From: Lucifuga dentata
Taxonomy: Eukaryota > Chordata > Actinopteri > Ophidiiformes > Bythitidae
DNA length: 64,000 bases
NCBI GenBank assembly: GCA_014773175.1
Contig: VXCM01003124.1
Coordinates: 38,913-102,912, forward strand
Direction of reading: 5' to 3'
Shown here piece after piece: positions 37,801 through 48,100 of this stretch. Below the pieces are notes generated by a model. The model searched no databases. It had not been told where the DNA came from and saw only the letters and a program-made list of their open reading frames with translations. Numbering within the stretch: the stretch's first letter is position 1; every line of letters starts with the position of its first letter. Both the position numbers and the translations under genes were made by a program.

Positions 37801-40800
37801 GTAAAGCTGGAAGGAGGGCGTCAGCGGCACCCCTCAGGTGGTGTCAGTGCCAAGGAGATGGTGATCGGGTTGGAGGGAGTGGAACTAGGAGCTGATGGAA
37901 AGGTGAGAAACTGTGCGTGTTTGTCATGTCAGCATGGTGTTTCCTTATAAACAACATGCAAGTATATTGGCTATGTATAATTATAGAGAAGCATCTGTTT
38001 GCTCTGAATTTAAGCAAAACTGACTGGTTCACACTTATGGTTATGTATAATGTTATAATTTGTCTTATGAATGTGTCTATATGTCTGTATGTGTCTATAT
38101 TGTACATCTTACAGCTTCAACTATACATAAGGAGTGTGCATGGGTTCTGATTTACTCACTTTTGTGTTACGGAATATCTCAAAATATTGCTAACGTAACT
38201 ACCACAACAGCTACCACACTAAGCTACATTAAACCCACCACTGAGAGATAAGTCGCTAATTACTCTTAAGCTAACATTTTATACAAGAATAATATTTTGT
38301 GGACAGTGAAAAATTTGCTTGTGTGATGTTTTCTAAAAAAAAAAAACAAAAAAAACAAATTCAACTTTAAGCTTAACAGAATACTTACTACTCATTCTTA
38401 TATCAATTAGTCACCCATTTCCTGAAATGTCAGACAAAAATACACCTTTGTTACTTCAGAGAGTGGATCTTCCTAAAGTGGTAGTAATTTAATACACCTA
38501 TTAAGTACAGGTAATATTAATTATGAATACATTAATTATGAATACATCCTTACTGTACTACGGTACTGCACACCTTAATGCAATGCAGCATTATTATTGT
38601 TTTTAGTTAAAGCTGCGTTTGATAAGAGAAAATATCCACTATAAGAAAAGTCTGTACAGCAGAGTGGAGTCTACTTGTAGTAATGGCACAACAGAATCAA
38701 AATCTCACAAAATCAAAGGAAGAGAATTCTTAAATTACTCATACAGCATGACCAAGACTGAGATGTTCATTCCTGTCCTCAGTATGTCCCAAACAATCCA
38801 GTTTTGCTATAATAATGCTAAATAAGACACTTCTGCAAAATCGCTTTATGGTTAAATGTGCTACATGGAGCCAAATTGCTTAAAATATGTAACTGTTTAT
38901 CTGTTATGTTCTTTTCTGGCTGATTTGTTTGAGTACTTGTGCACCCTGAATTCAGTATGACTGTCAAGGGAATATCGGCGTCCAGCACTGACATCTGTTT
39001 ATAGGCCAGCCTGAAAGTTCAAGTTTTATAGTGAAGGATGACAAAAAGTTTTTATTGTTAGGTGAAACACAGGGTTCATTTTCTGCAGAAACTGAAACTC
39101 TGTGTGCAGGGAACAAGCACTGAAAATCTGCTGAGCTCAAATACTTTGGGTTTTATGATGAACTGTCACCTCAGAGCTGTTTTTATTGTTTCTCTGCATG
39201 TACTGTATGTCCACAGACTGTGTCCTACACCCAGTTCCTGTATCCCACCAATGTGCTGGGTGGTCGGAGAAACACCATCGACTCCACCTCGTCCTTCTCT
39301 CAGTCTCGTAATGCCAGCCACCGCAGCCTCAGTTTGGGCCGAGCCAACAGCAACCAGAGCAGCTTGGACACAGGTTAGTTCACAGCATCCATAAGTCAAT
39401 TCTGAGTTTGATACGCATTTACGTAAATATTCACATGTAAAAATATTAACTTCTGGCTCAACCTCTTGTTGTTTTCATATTGGCAGGGAACGATTTTGGG
39501 GACTTTCGTGAGTACGACCCCAATCTTCTGGATGACCCCCAGTGGCCTTGTGGAAAACACAAGAGAGTCCTCATCTTCCCCTCCTACATGGTGAGAAAGT
39601 ACTCCGAGTCTGACACGCCACCACTCACAAAAACAACAACTGCACTGCCATTCCCTTGAGAGCAGAAAGGAAAGGTTGTTTAGGTCCATGACATGACTCG
39701 CTGAAATAGATCCTCTTCTCTTGACATGTTTTGTTGAAATATCCTGAGATATCTCGCTGTTGCGATTTTTTTCAGTAGTTGTTATTATCATTACTGACCC
39801 CTGTGCTGAGATTTTCCCACCACATTCTGGAACAATAACACACCGGAAAGATTTGTCCACCTCAAAAGTCTGGTATGACTCCTGAATTTTATCAACTGTT
39901 TTTGCAAAGGAGGATCAGTCAGACCGTTCTAATCAGGAAGGTCATGGGCCAGACTCTCAGCTCCCACTGTTATAGATGAATACACTTACTGTATCCTCAT
40001 GCAGCAGGCAGTAGGAATTAAACAACCAATCCACCATCATAACAGTTAATGCTTGTGCTTCAGCGCTAATCATTTCCTCATCTTTCCGGAATAGAACGGA
40101 TGTTTTATTGTGGCTGGGAAAAATTACTAGACTACTGCCTCATTCTTTCCTGGGATCTGTTTTTGTTACGGAGCCTGGCAGAATACACAAGACCTGACAT
40201 AGTTGAAATGTTCAGTCAAGGCCAGGCTGTGTTTTTTTTTTTTTTTTTTTNTTTTTTTTTTTTTTTTTTCCTCCTCTTCCTCCAGTTGCAAAATGCAGCG
40301 CCCCACAACAATGGCTATTGTGTTTACAACAGGAATTGAACCAGTAAATTCTCAGCGTTTCACTCTATGGAATTAACTTTCAAGTGGAAGTGAAGATAAT
40401 GTTTTTACAAGTGGAAGATAATGTCTTTTTTTATTCACTGTGCACCATGCAGTTAAGCTCTCAGAGAGCACATGGCTCTGCACAGTACTCATCATTAGAT
40501 ACACATACCAGATATTTATAATTCAACTAAGTGATGTAATTTATGAGAAGATAAAAAGTTTCAAAAAACTCAGTTTTGCTACGTTTAAACAAATTCCCAG
40601 ATCCCAAAACTCCTGGAACGAAATAGCGACTGCACTGGGCAAAGATACAAGTTTTTGCCATAAAGTTTGGAAAAATATGTGGGATCGTTTTGTGATGACT
40701 TCGTTGACTACTTCCTGTTTGACATGGTATTTTCTCTATACTACACCCCTATCATTTCGGAGAATATTGCAATGGAGAATGCGCTAAGTAGCGTCAGCGC

Positions 40801-43512
40801 AGCCCCCCCTCCCCCCCCCACGAAAGTATAACCAAGGATTTCAGATCTTGTTGACATTTATTTCTAATATTTTTAAGATAACCTGCTAACAAACAAAAGT
40901 GCCTGAAAACTTCCTTGGTGGAGGGCATTAGCAATGTGATCCCAGACATTTCAAGTTTGCAGCTTGTCTGTCTTGCACTGTAAATTACAGGATGTAAATA
41001 TGTGTAATATTATCCTTGAGTTTAAAAACGTGTGTATGTGGTGACATACAGTAGGCGAGTGTGTGTGACTGGTCATAGTAGTTTAGATTTTCTTTCATGC
41101 AAAGGCAGTGCTGTCCTTATTTGTAGCCATTTTACAGGGCTACAACCACTGATAAGCATTAATTCTCCTTCATGCTTCGTGATAATGTTCAAAGTGTTAC
41201 AATTATTCACAGTCCATGTTGTGCCTGCAGTACTACATGCATGTAATCGTAGTCATCCTCATGTTTCTAGCACCATTGTATACCGCAAGTCACTTCATTG
41301 GACAACTTGACCCCATTGGCTTCAGTTCATTCCACGATGCTATTTAATCAACTTGTAAAGACTTGAAACACGCTTGAGATAAGTAATCCATCGCAGCGAA
41401 CACAATGTTTATTAGATTTTTTTGTCAAAGTAACTTTATTTAACCAACATGGAGCTGCACAGAAGATGATGTATGTCTCCGCCATATAGTCCCAGGAGAA
41501 GATGGCTTTTGCTGAGAAATTAAAACAGCCATGCCTCCTAATAATCGTGTTTAAGTATTAGAAGGCGAAACATTGAATTTTAAGGGGTGTATCACCTGAA
41601 CCTTTGATTGTGAAAGATTAGGGGATTTGAAAAAATAACAGGAAACTAAAATATGGTTTTATGTTTTGGAAATTGGCTGTCAGTAACCAACCATATATTC
41701 AGGTTGCATATATTGGGCTCAAACATGCACAATTGCTGGTATGGTCCTTTAAGCCACTCAGATAACTGCAGTGGAATCCAACACTAGTATGTGAGGCTCC
41801 AGTCACCCTGAAGAGTGAGACAGCACTGAAAGTGTGGACCTTCTGACCCTACGCCTGATTTTCCTTTTCAGACTACAGTCATTGAATACGTCAAACCATC
41901 GGACCTCAAGAAGGACATGAACGAAACCTTCAAGGAGAAGTTTCCCCACATCAGGCTGACACTCAGCAAAGTCAGGAGGTACAGCTCCTGACTTTGCTCC
42001 AAACACGCAACTTATGTCACATTAAGCACCGATGTCTCTTGTTATTTACAATAATCACAATCATTCTCTGTTCTTTTCTTTCGCTTTCCCTGCAGCTTGA
42101 AGAGGGAGATCCGGAAGCTGGCACAGGATGAATGTGGTTATGAGGAACCGACGGTGGCGATGGCTTTCGTCTACTTTGAAAAGCTTGTTCTTCAAGGCAA
42201 ACTCAACAAGCAGAACCGTAAACTCTGTGCTGGAGCTTGTGTCCTGCTGGCAGCCAAGATTGGAGGCGATCTCAAGAAACACGAGGTCAAGCTCCTGATA
42301 GATGTAAGTTTCCTCTCCAGATGTCTGAAATAGAATTCCGAAGTGGCTTGGGGATACTTTTAGTGGTGACTTTTATCCTTTCATGTCACGTTACTGTCAG
42401 ATATTAAAGCCTTGGTTCACCTAAATCATAAAAATCACTAATCCAACTTACCTCTAGTGGTATGTAGCTATGAGATAGTTATGTCAATAGTTTTGGTTTT
42501 CTTTGCTAAGGTTTTGAGACGCTACTGCTGAATCTTCTGCCACAAAGCTGTTGGGAAAACCTTAACAGCAATATGTCTTTCCAGAAATAATTCCCTAGTG
42601 TCAATGGGAATTGTTTCTACTGAAGGTAAAAAATTGTGAAAACTGTCCAAGGTGGGGTCTTTGGGGTCAACCAAGAGACATTTGTGTTGAGTGCTTCAAA
42701 GTCCACGTATGGAATTGGTCATGCTCACATTGTCTGGGCTCAGTCCTTCCACAATGCACATAAAAGCAATATAAAGCAATGCAAAGAGGGACGAAAGCAA
42801 AGAGCATTTATTCATTTGCTTTGAGATATAGTGACTATACTGCAGGTCACGGGGAAAACATGCAAACATGCACACAGAAAGGCCCGACCTGGATTTGAAC
42901 CCAGGACCGTCTTGATGTGAAAGAGACAGTGCTAACTACCGAGCCATTGCACAGTTTAAAGCGGAAATAAATACAGCCAAAAGAGAAGGAAGCTTAGACA
43001 AAACCTTTCACTGTAATCAGATCAGAATCAGATCCTATGCTGCCTTCATTGTTCCTCAGTCTACAGAATTGGCAAGGGGCCTGTGACAGACAAAATTTGT
43101 AACATTCCGAAACTGACAAACCTGAAACTGAGGTGTAAAAGTAGGATTACGATTTCTCTCTCAAGCTCTTCTTTTATAAACACAGTCACTTTCTGATTTT
43201 GCTGGACACCATGAAGCCAGGGCCTTTACCCTGTCGGTATTTCCTGCTGTGATGTGTCACGTCCAATCTTTGTGACTGGGCGTGGTTGTGAGTTGGAGGG
43301 AAATGGATCCAGGCTATGTGCTATTTTAACATATGGCTGTTTAAGCTAAACTCTCTTGTTTTTCCTGCTAGAAACTGGAGGAGCGATTCAGAGTGAACCG
43401 CAGAGAGCTGATCGCCTTTGAGTTCCCTGTTCTTGTGGCACTGGAGTTCAACCTGCACCTGCCAGAACATGAGATCATGCCCCACTACAGACGCCTGCTG
43501 CAGACGTCCTAG
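23754..43512 (+). CDS. cables1: cables1, Cdk5 and Abl enzyme substrate 1, complete coding region in ten exons
   Basis: Ten exons join in frame to 1632 bp (543 residues plus stop): 23754-24319, 31185-31256, 31411-31503, 33312-33389, 37797-37902, 39217-39373, 39487-39590, 41872-41978, 42096-42303 and 43372-43512. Every junction is GT-AG and every phase matches. Family knowledge: CABLES1 is an adaptor that bridges Cdk5/Cdk2/Cdk1 and Abl-type tyrosine kinases, promotes inhibitory tyrosine phosphorylation of Cdks and restrains growth. Visible domains: an Ala/Ser-rich N-terminus, the conserved [12 protein letters not shown] and NISLDGRP motifs near residues 29-48, a Ser/Arg-rich middle, and a cyclin-box-like domain from about residue 393 to the end. 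The start has a strong Kozak context (A at -3, G at +4). The middle block [13 protein letters not shown] fits CABLES1 better than CABLES2. Human CABLES1 is longer (about 630 residues), mostly through a bigger low-complexity N-terminus. Confidence 0.95.
24694..24728. repeat. Perfect 16-bp inverted repeat with 3-base loop
   Basis: AAGATGTCACTAATGG, loop GGT, then its exact reverse complement. It lies in cables1 intron 1, 27 bases before the inverted-repeat element at 24756. Confidence 0.9.
24756..25188. mobile_element. Inverted-repeat element (GTGGCCACTTTATTAG ends)
   Basis: AGTGGCCACTTTATTAGATG at the left is mirrored by CCTAATAAAGTGGCCACT at the right. I recognise this terminal sequence as a common dispersed element in fish genomes but cannot name its superfamily. 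The copy contains an assembly join at 24924. Confidence 0.65.
25795..25838. repeat. (CT)n microsatellite
   Basis: About 22 CT units in cables1 intron 1. Confidence 0.95.
28530..28850 (+). repeat. Dispersed repeat fragment
   Basis: CCAAGGAGGTTATGCTTTCA, GTTAGCAGGATCACTCAAAA and GATGAAACTTGGTGGG are pieces of a motif chain I recognise as repeated in many fish genomes. I cannot assign its class. Confidence 0.45.
31185..31256 (+). CDS. cables1: cables1 exon 2
   Basis: 72 bp, entered after TCTTCCAG and left at AG|GTAGTA. Encodes [20 protein letters not shown], a highly conserved segment of the family. It starts 6.9 kb downstream of exon 1. Confidence 0.93.
31411..31503 (+). CDS. cables1: cables1 exon 3
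   Basis: 93 bp between ACTTTAG and the donor AG|GTATGA. Encodes [14 protein letters not shown] and [12 protein letters not shown], a basic stretch with SP sites that could be proline-directed kinase targets (inference). Intron 2 before it is only 154 bp. Confidence 0.93.
31504..33311. other. cables1 intron 3
   Basis: 1.8 kb of A+T-rich intron. It holds a possible LINE-type 3' tail near 32408-32450. I see no exon, RNA gene or other repeat in the rest. Confidence 0.5.
32408..32450 (+). repeat. Possible LINE 3' tail
   Basis: GAATTTCCCCTCTAGGGATC followed by AATAAAGTCTTATCTTAA resembles the common 3' tail of fish non-LTR elements. A similar tail (TCTCTTGGGACAATAAAGTT) occurs at about 58521-58540 in npc1 intron 12. 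Confidence 0.45.
33312..33389 (+). CDS. cables1: cables1 exon 4
   Basis: 78 bp between TTTTATAG and GG|GTATGT. Encodes [10 protein letters not shown] and VFSVLPYRD, strongly conserved in both CABLES paralogues. Phase 2 at both ends. Confidence 0.92.
33592..34161 (+). mobile_element. TTAA-flanked MITE, family B, complete copy
   Basis: Left end TTAA|AGGGGACATATTAT, right end ATAATATGTCCCCT|TTAA: a perfect 14-bp terminal inverted repeat with TTAA on both sides. About 570 bp, no coding capacity. The TTAAAGG start is shared with family A, so a related mobilising transposase is plausible. Confidence 0.85.
36842..37394 (+). mobile_element. TTAA-flanked MITE, family A, copy 7
   Basis: Left end TTAA|AAAGGCCATACTG, right end CAGCATGCTCCT|TTAA, with the core GGGACTATATTCCCTGGTGG. 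More diverged than copies 2-5. Lies in cables1 intron 4. Confidence 0.83.
37797..37902 (+). CDS. cables1: cables1 exon 5
   Basis: 106 bp between CCCAGCAG and AAG|GTGAGA. Encodes [15 protein letters not shown] then [12 protein letters not shown]. It is short and too small to show as an open frame of its own, but the phase and the conserved GVELGADGK motif make it secure. The RQRHPSGG part resembles CABLES2 as I remember it (see findings). Confidence 0.9.
37903..39216. other. cables1 intron 5
   Basis: 1.3 kb, A+T-rich. Contains an A-rich simple stretch at 38333-38359 and a short direct repeat near 38518-38545. No gene or transposon end recognised. Confidence 0.5.
39217..39373 (+). CDS. cables1: cables1 exon 6
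   Basis: 157 bp between GTCCACAG and ACAG|GTTAGT. Encodes [30 protein letters not shown] and a Ser/Arg-rich run ending SSLDTG. The [13 protein letters not shown] block marks this gene as cables1. Confidence 0.93.
39487..39590 (+). CDS. cables1: cables1 exon 7
   Basis: 104 bp between TTGGCAG and ATG|GTGAGA. Encodes [20 protein letters not shown] and FPSYM, a block almost invariant in the family, just ahead of the cyclin-like domain. Intron 6 is only 113 bp. Confidence 0.94.
40590..40700 (+). pseudogene. Decayed MADF-like DNA-binding domain fragment
   Basis: The frame reads [20 protein letters not shown] followed by WKNMWDRFV. This resembles the second half of a MADF/Myb-SANT domain (W-x2-IA-x2-LG...C-x2-W-K-x2-R-D-R-F), used by the accessory protein of PIF/Harbinger transposons and by some host factors. 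Upstream and downstream codons do not continue the domain. No transposon ends were identified. Confidence 0.45.
41311..41752 (-). mobile_element. TTAA MITE, family A, copy 8, left-truncated
   Basis: The right end TGGTATGGTCCT|TTAA and the internal core (ATGTATGTCTCCGCC and ATATAGTCCCAGGAG) are present. The left inverted repeat is lost and the copy begins within the CATTGGCTTCAGTTCATTC section. Confidence 0.8.
41872..41978 (+). CDS. cables1: cables1 exon 8 (start of cyclin-like domain)
   Basis: 107 bp between CTTTTCAG and AG|GTACAG. Encodes [18 protein letters not shown] then [12 protein letters not shown]. It lies 120 bp after the right end of a TTAA MITE. Confidence 0.94.
42096..42303 (+). 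CDS. cables1: cables1 exon 9 (cyclin box)
   Basis: 208 bp between CCCTGCAG and GAT|GTAAGT. Encodes the core of the cyclin-box fold, including [18 protein letters not shown] and [17 protein letters not shown]. Intron 8 before it is 117 bp. Confidence 0.95.
42404..42640. repeat. Probable dispersed repeat in cables1 intron 9
   Basis: GGTTCACCTAAATCATAAAA and CTTACCTCTAGTGGTATGTA are phrases I associate with a recurring fish element. It begins after a TTAAAG. No second end was found, so class and limits are uncertain. Confidence 0.35.
42841..42953 (-). mobile_element. tRNA-derived SINE fragment
   Basis: On the minus strand it reads GGCTCGGTAGTTAGCACTGT and CCTGGGTTCAAATCCAGGTC, a box A/box B-like pair, followed by a TTTCTGTGTGCATGTTTGCA-type body. 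This is the layout of a widespread teleost tRNA-derived SINE. It is diverged, lacks a complete tRNA fold and is truncated. Confidence 0.65.
43372..43512 (+). CDS. cables1: cables1 exon 10 (last coding exon)
   Basis: 141 bp from CCTGCTAG to the TAG stop at 43510-43512. Encodes [20 protein letters not shown] and, near the C-terminus, [15 protein letters not shown]. The 3' UTR follows. I find no canonical AATAAA before the TTAA MITE at 44523; an AGTAAA variant sits near 43864, so the poly(A) site is undecided. Confidence 0.95.
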   Translation, partial: KLEERFRVNRRELIAFEFPVLVALEFNLHLPEHEIMPHYRRLLQTS

Positions 43513-44522
43513 CATTAGTGACCCATCAGGAGGACGAACACCAGGCTCTCCTCCTGATCCTGCACCTCCCGGTTTCCATCCTCCCACTTCACTGCACTTG
43601 TCCATCACTCCAGGTGGAGCTCTTTCCTTCTAGAGACATGAAATCAGCCAAAGTGACACATTCTTTCTAAACTAACTTTTCATCATCACATTCTCAGTCC
43701 CTACACGTTTTACTGGACCGGAAAGAAAACATTCAACCGTCGACAAACAAAATGCTTTTATGGTTTGCATGTTTCTCATCCTCATTTTGTATAGTTTAGA
43801 TCTGTGTTGTTGATTAAGAGAGTTCTTTGTTTGAATCTGATGGTAAGTTTTTGTTTTTTTTCAGTAAAAACAACCAATGATTGTAACATTTTTTATCATT
43901 AATCTATTTCTTGCAAACTTTGTTATGACTGGTTGCCTCCTGACCTGCTTAAAATTTAAACAAAGCCTTCCCGTTGCTGGTTTTGGCTGGACTGTTATTT
44001 CTCAGAGTGACTCATCTTAAAGTACACATTCTGAATATTGTAAGATGTGGAGCAGGGGGACATTTTCCAGAGTTTTGATGGGCTTGGAAACTAACCCTGA
44101 AAAATAAGCTGCGTTCATAAGCACCACACAAGTCATTTGGATCGAACTTTTTCTTTTTTTTTCTCTGATCGTTTATTCATGATTTTCTAACTGCCATGAT
44201 CTGCATGAAAAGTAATCAAGCTAAATGTTTGTACACAGGTACTTGCAGACTAAATGGGATTTCCTATTTTCATTACAGCTGAAGTATTCCATTCATTTTC
44301 TACTTGCTTGCTATGAAGACCAGACCCATGTTTTTCAGTGTTGACTTTCCTGTGCTCTATGTTAGAGTGTATTTCTAGCACATTTACAGTGCTGTACTGG
44401 GATTGGGAAGGTAATGAAGAGTTGTCTTGGCAAAATGCCATTAACCAATGATCAGGATGTGGTTTGTAGAACAGGGTACATTAGTGTTTAGAGACCCTCC
44501 TTCACCAGGTTATCCATCTAGG

Positions 44523-45075
44523 TTAAAGGATTATACCGGCGATCATGCATGTTTAAAGCCAAGATACTGTACATGATCTGCATATACGCTACATTACTGA
44601 CAAACACTTCCAAAAATATACTGCTTCAGCTGTAAATTTCAGAATTTTTTTCCTACCTTTCAAACCGCCATTGGTTTCAGTACATTTCAGTATGCTATTA
44701 AAATTAACTTGTTGATACTTGAAACAAACAGGCCTGTTAGGTTTTTTGTCAAAGTAATTTTATTTAATCGATCCAACACAGAGCTACACGGAAGACAATG
44801 TATATCTCCACCACAGAATATAGTCCCAGGAGAAGACAGCTTTTACTGAGAAATTAAAATGAGCATGCCTTCTATAAAGGTTAAAAGGTGAAACATTGAA
44901 TTTTAAGGTGGGCGTATCACCTGCACATTTGATTTTGAAAGATTAGGATATGAAAAAATAATGGGAAAATATTGTTTTATCTTTTGAAAATTGGTTGTCA
45001 GTAATGTAACGTGTGTGGATTATATATACTGTATATTGGGTTCAAACATGCACGATTGCTGGCATGGTCCTTTAA
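44523..45075 (-). mobile_element. TTAA-flanked MITE, family A, copy 9
   Basis: Left end TTAA|AGGATTATACCGG, right end CTGGCATGGTCCT|TTAA, with the core GAATATAGTCCCAGGAGAAG. Sits about 1 kb after the cables1 stop and may be part of its 3' UTR or just beyond it. Confidence 0.85.
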
Positions 45076-45096
45076 GACCTTGTGCCAGTAATTATC

Positions 45097-45180
45097 CACC
45101 CTGCTGAAGTGTCCTCGAGCAAGACACTACATCCCTACCAGACCCTGACCTTTGACCCAAGGGGATCAGTGATGAATCAC
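45097..45180. repeat. Short dispersed repeat fragment
   Basis: GAAGTGTCCTCGAGCAAGAC followed by ACTACATCCCTACCAGACCC matches a phrase often seen in fish SINE-related repeats. Too short and diverged for a firm call. Confidence 0.35.
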
Positions 45181-48100
45181 TTTATTTTTTAATACAAGGT
45201 GACTTACCATTTAATTTCATATTAAAAACAATAGAAAATTAAGTATACCAATGTGACCAATTAAAAAATAATGTTCCATATGTTTGGCATGTATTTCAAT
45301 ATTTCTTCTCACATAGTACCGTAAAGTATTGAGAGGTCACCAAGTCACGAACCTAGGCCTACTTGAAAAAGGTATTAAATGCTGTTCAAAGGTATTAATG
45401 GTATTTGAGTTAAATGATCAGTAGACTATACCAAATTGTAATGAGAAGGCATGGATTATGCTGATTTAAAGTGAAAAATACTGAGCTAATTTCTGTTTGC
45501 CCAAAGATTTCGCTGTAAGATGCACACTAAATACGCTGTGAGGAGAAACTCATGGGCGGCACTTATACCTGTATGTCTGTAAATAAATTGCTTTGCTTGT
45601 TCAATCAAAATAAGACCCTGACATCTTTTTTTATTCACTCCAGGCTTTGATTGGGTGAGTAGGAAACTAGCTGTACTACTAAAAAGATAAAAATCCTTAA
45701 GTAACAATACCAGAATATTCCATTACAAGTAAGTCCTTCATTTAAAATTGCACTTAAATAAGTTTTAACACTAAAATGTACTTAAGTGCTGGTAGTGATT
45801 GTCAAGAATGTTGCTTGAGTGTTAAATTATTGATGTAGTAACATATATTATGGTGTATTTCAATGCATCTGTGATGAAATAAGCAATAAAATAATGACGG
45901 TTCCCAAAATTGAAGATACAAGATTTTTCAAACGGGTGAAAAACTTCTCTCAGATTTTAAGTATTGCTATGGATCACAGAGCTAAAAGTACACTGGAAAT
46001 TAATGGTTTCTTTGAATTATTAACAAAAAAAATTAATTTTGTCATAGCTAAGTTGATACATCTTTTTCCTCAACCTAAATAGCAACAAAGTAAAGTTACA
46101 TACAACAGTTAAATAGCAACAAAGTAATGTTTTGTTTTGTTTTTTTCAAAGGGCAGCCCGAGCCAACTTAAGTGTCATATAACAGGAAAAAATCAAGGCC
46201 AAGATGGAAACACAGCTTATTATTTTTACGAAAATGCTTGAATAGATTTTAGTAGAACAACTTTTCATTTCACTTTTTTACAGTTCCTGTACAGTTGACA
46301 TTTTGGAGATGTGAGATTTTTAACAAGCTAAAACAATAATTTTATGATCTAATTTCATGTTGAATGTAGAATCTTACTCTGCCAGGTAACTTGTAAGTAA
46401 AGCAGAGCAATGTAAACCAACAAAGAAATAATTAAATCAAGTAATACCTCAAACCTCTACTTCAATACTGTACTTGAGCAAATGAAGTTATTATGTCCCA
46501 AAATCCTCAGTTTGAACACAGAAATCCTGCTTTGTGAGAGGGTCCACGTAAACTAAGTGAAACTCTGCACGCTCAAACACATCACCAATGTTCACACCAC
46601 GGTCCAGCAGCACAAAATAAGACACCCTAGCTTGCAAATGCACCACCGTGTTTCTCACAGTGTCAGGACACGTCTGCTCAGCTCACTAAAGCAGGTGTGA
46701 CTCCAGGATCCTCGATCTGCTTGCAGGACTGGATCTGGGTTGCACCTGTGGCTCTGATGCAATCTGAGAGGGCAGTTTCTCACTGTGTGTGAGCAGGGAG
46801 TCTGAAACACATCCAAGGTAAACAAGGCCCACAGTCACACCAGTCTCGTGCTGCCATCAAAACAAACAGGCCGAGCATGAGTGTGGACACACAGCATACG
46901 TGGCTTAGTCCCCTCCATTGACAGCCTAATTCCCCCCTCACAGCCTCATAAAGGGGCTATTGACAGCCCTTCCTGAGCCCTGCTTACACATAAGTGACCC
47001 TCATTGTGAAAATATGTGTAGCATCGTTTGGGGCATGCTGTAGTCTATTGCCCTTCCCTTTAAAATAACAGCATTTGGCTGAAATGGCATTTTGCCTCTT
47101 TCCTGTCATCATGCTATGACTAAGGGCTTTTCCCGGGGTTCACCAGTTACCCCAGTTTGTAAACAAGGAAGTTGTGAGCATTTAGCTTGTGCAGCAAATT
47201 AACTTATCAATAACTAAATAGGCCCCGAATTCGTTATCTTAATCTTGCGCTGCAAAACGACCATCTCTAACTACTAAAAGAAAATTGAAACTTTATAATA
47301 TCCAATCCAAAAAAATTTGCAAATTGGAAAAGTGAAAATTAGAAAATTTCTTGAAACTATCCTAAAACCTAATTGACCTTAAACCAACTTATTTTAAGAG
47401 TTAATGTCTTAAAATAGGACTATAATTGTGCTTGTGCACATCTTGGCCAATAAATGTCATTTGTTGTTTAAGGAGGGAGTATGTATTCAATCAAAAATGG
47501 GTCACATGACAAGTATGGAAAAATTTTATATAATCAACTGACATTTTCTTCATTCTTATAGAGCAATCCGTCTTGTTCTGTCTTGTTTTAAGACACTGCC
47601 ACTCATCTATACATAAACAGATGTTATAATACATATTTATGGGTAAACCATCCAACCCACTTCTCAGAGTTGTTCCTAGTCAACTGTATCTGAAAAATAT
47701 ACCAACCACCTATCTTTAAATTAGTCTAATATCTTAAGCATTCTTGTTTCATCCTCTGTCCAAAACAATACAGCAAGTATTTCCAGTTTTCCATTAGTCC
47801 CCCCTACAGTGACTTCAGTGGTGTGTTTGATTTAACATTGGCCCATAGCCAGGAGGGGAAAGCACTGCAGGTGGACCTGAAAATCTGATCCTCTCTTTAT
47901 GTTTGAGATGGCTACCTAATCCCTATTGTTCCACCCCAAGAGTCCATTTCAGAGACAACTGAACCCAGTGTAACAGAAAACCACTGACGCAAAGCAGGAC
48001 ATTAAACGCTTCATATGCTTATTTATTAATGGATCTTTAAAAAAAAAAAAAAAAANAAAAAAAAAAAAAAAAACACTCAAGTTAAGGTTAACAGGCCTCA

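Larger units (their letters stand above)
39591..41871. other. cables1 intron 7
   Basis: 2.3 kb. Contains a single-N poly-T join at 40251, a decayed MADF-like coding fragment around 40590-40700, a C-rich run at 40802-40819, and a left-truncated TTAA-family element at 41311-41752 that ends 120 bp before exon 8. Confidence 0.6.
42304..43371. other. cables1 intron 9
   Basis: 1.07 kb. Contains a probable dispersed repeat at about 42404-42640 and a minus-strand tRNA-derived SINE fragment at 42841-42953. The rest shows nothing recognisable. Confidence 0.5.

Noticed and set aside
42841..42953. A functional tRNA gene on the minus strand
   Set aside because: Box-like motifs are present but no complete cloverleaf forms, and the downstream body matches a SINE.
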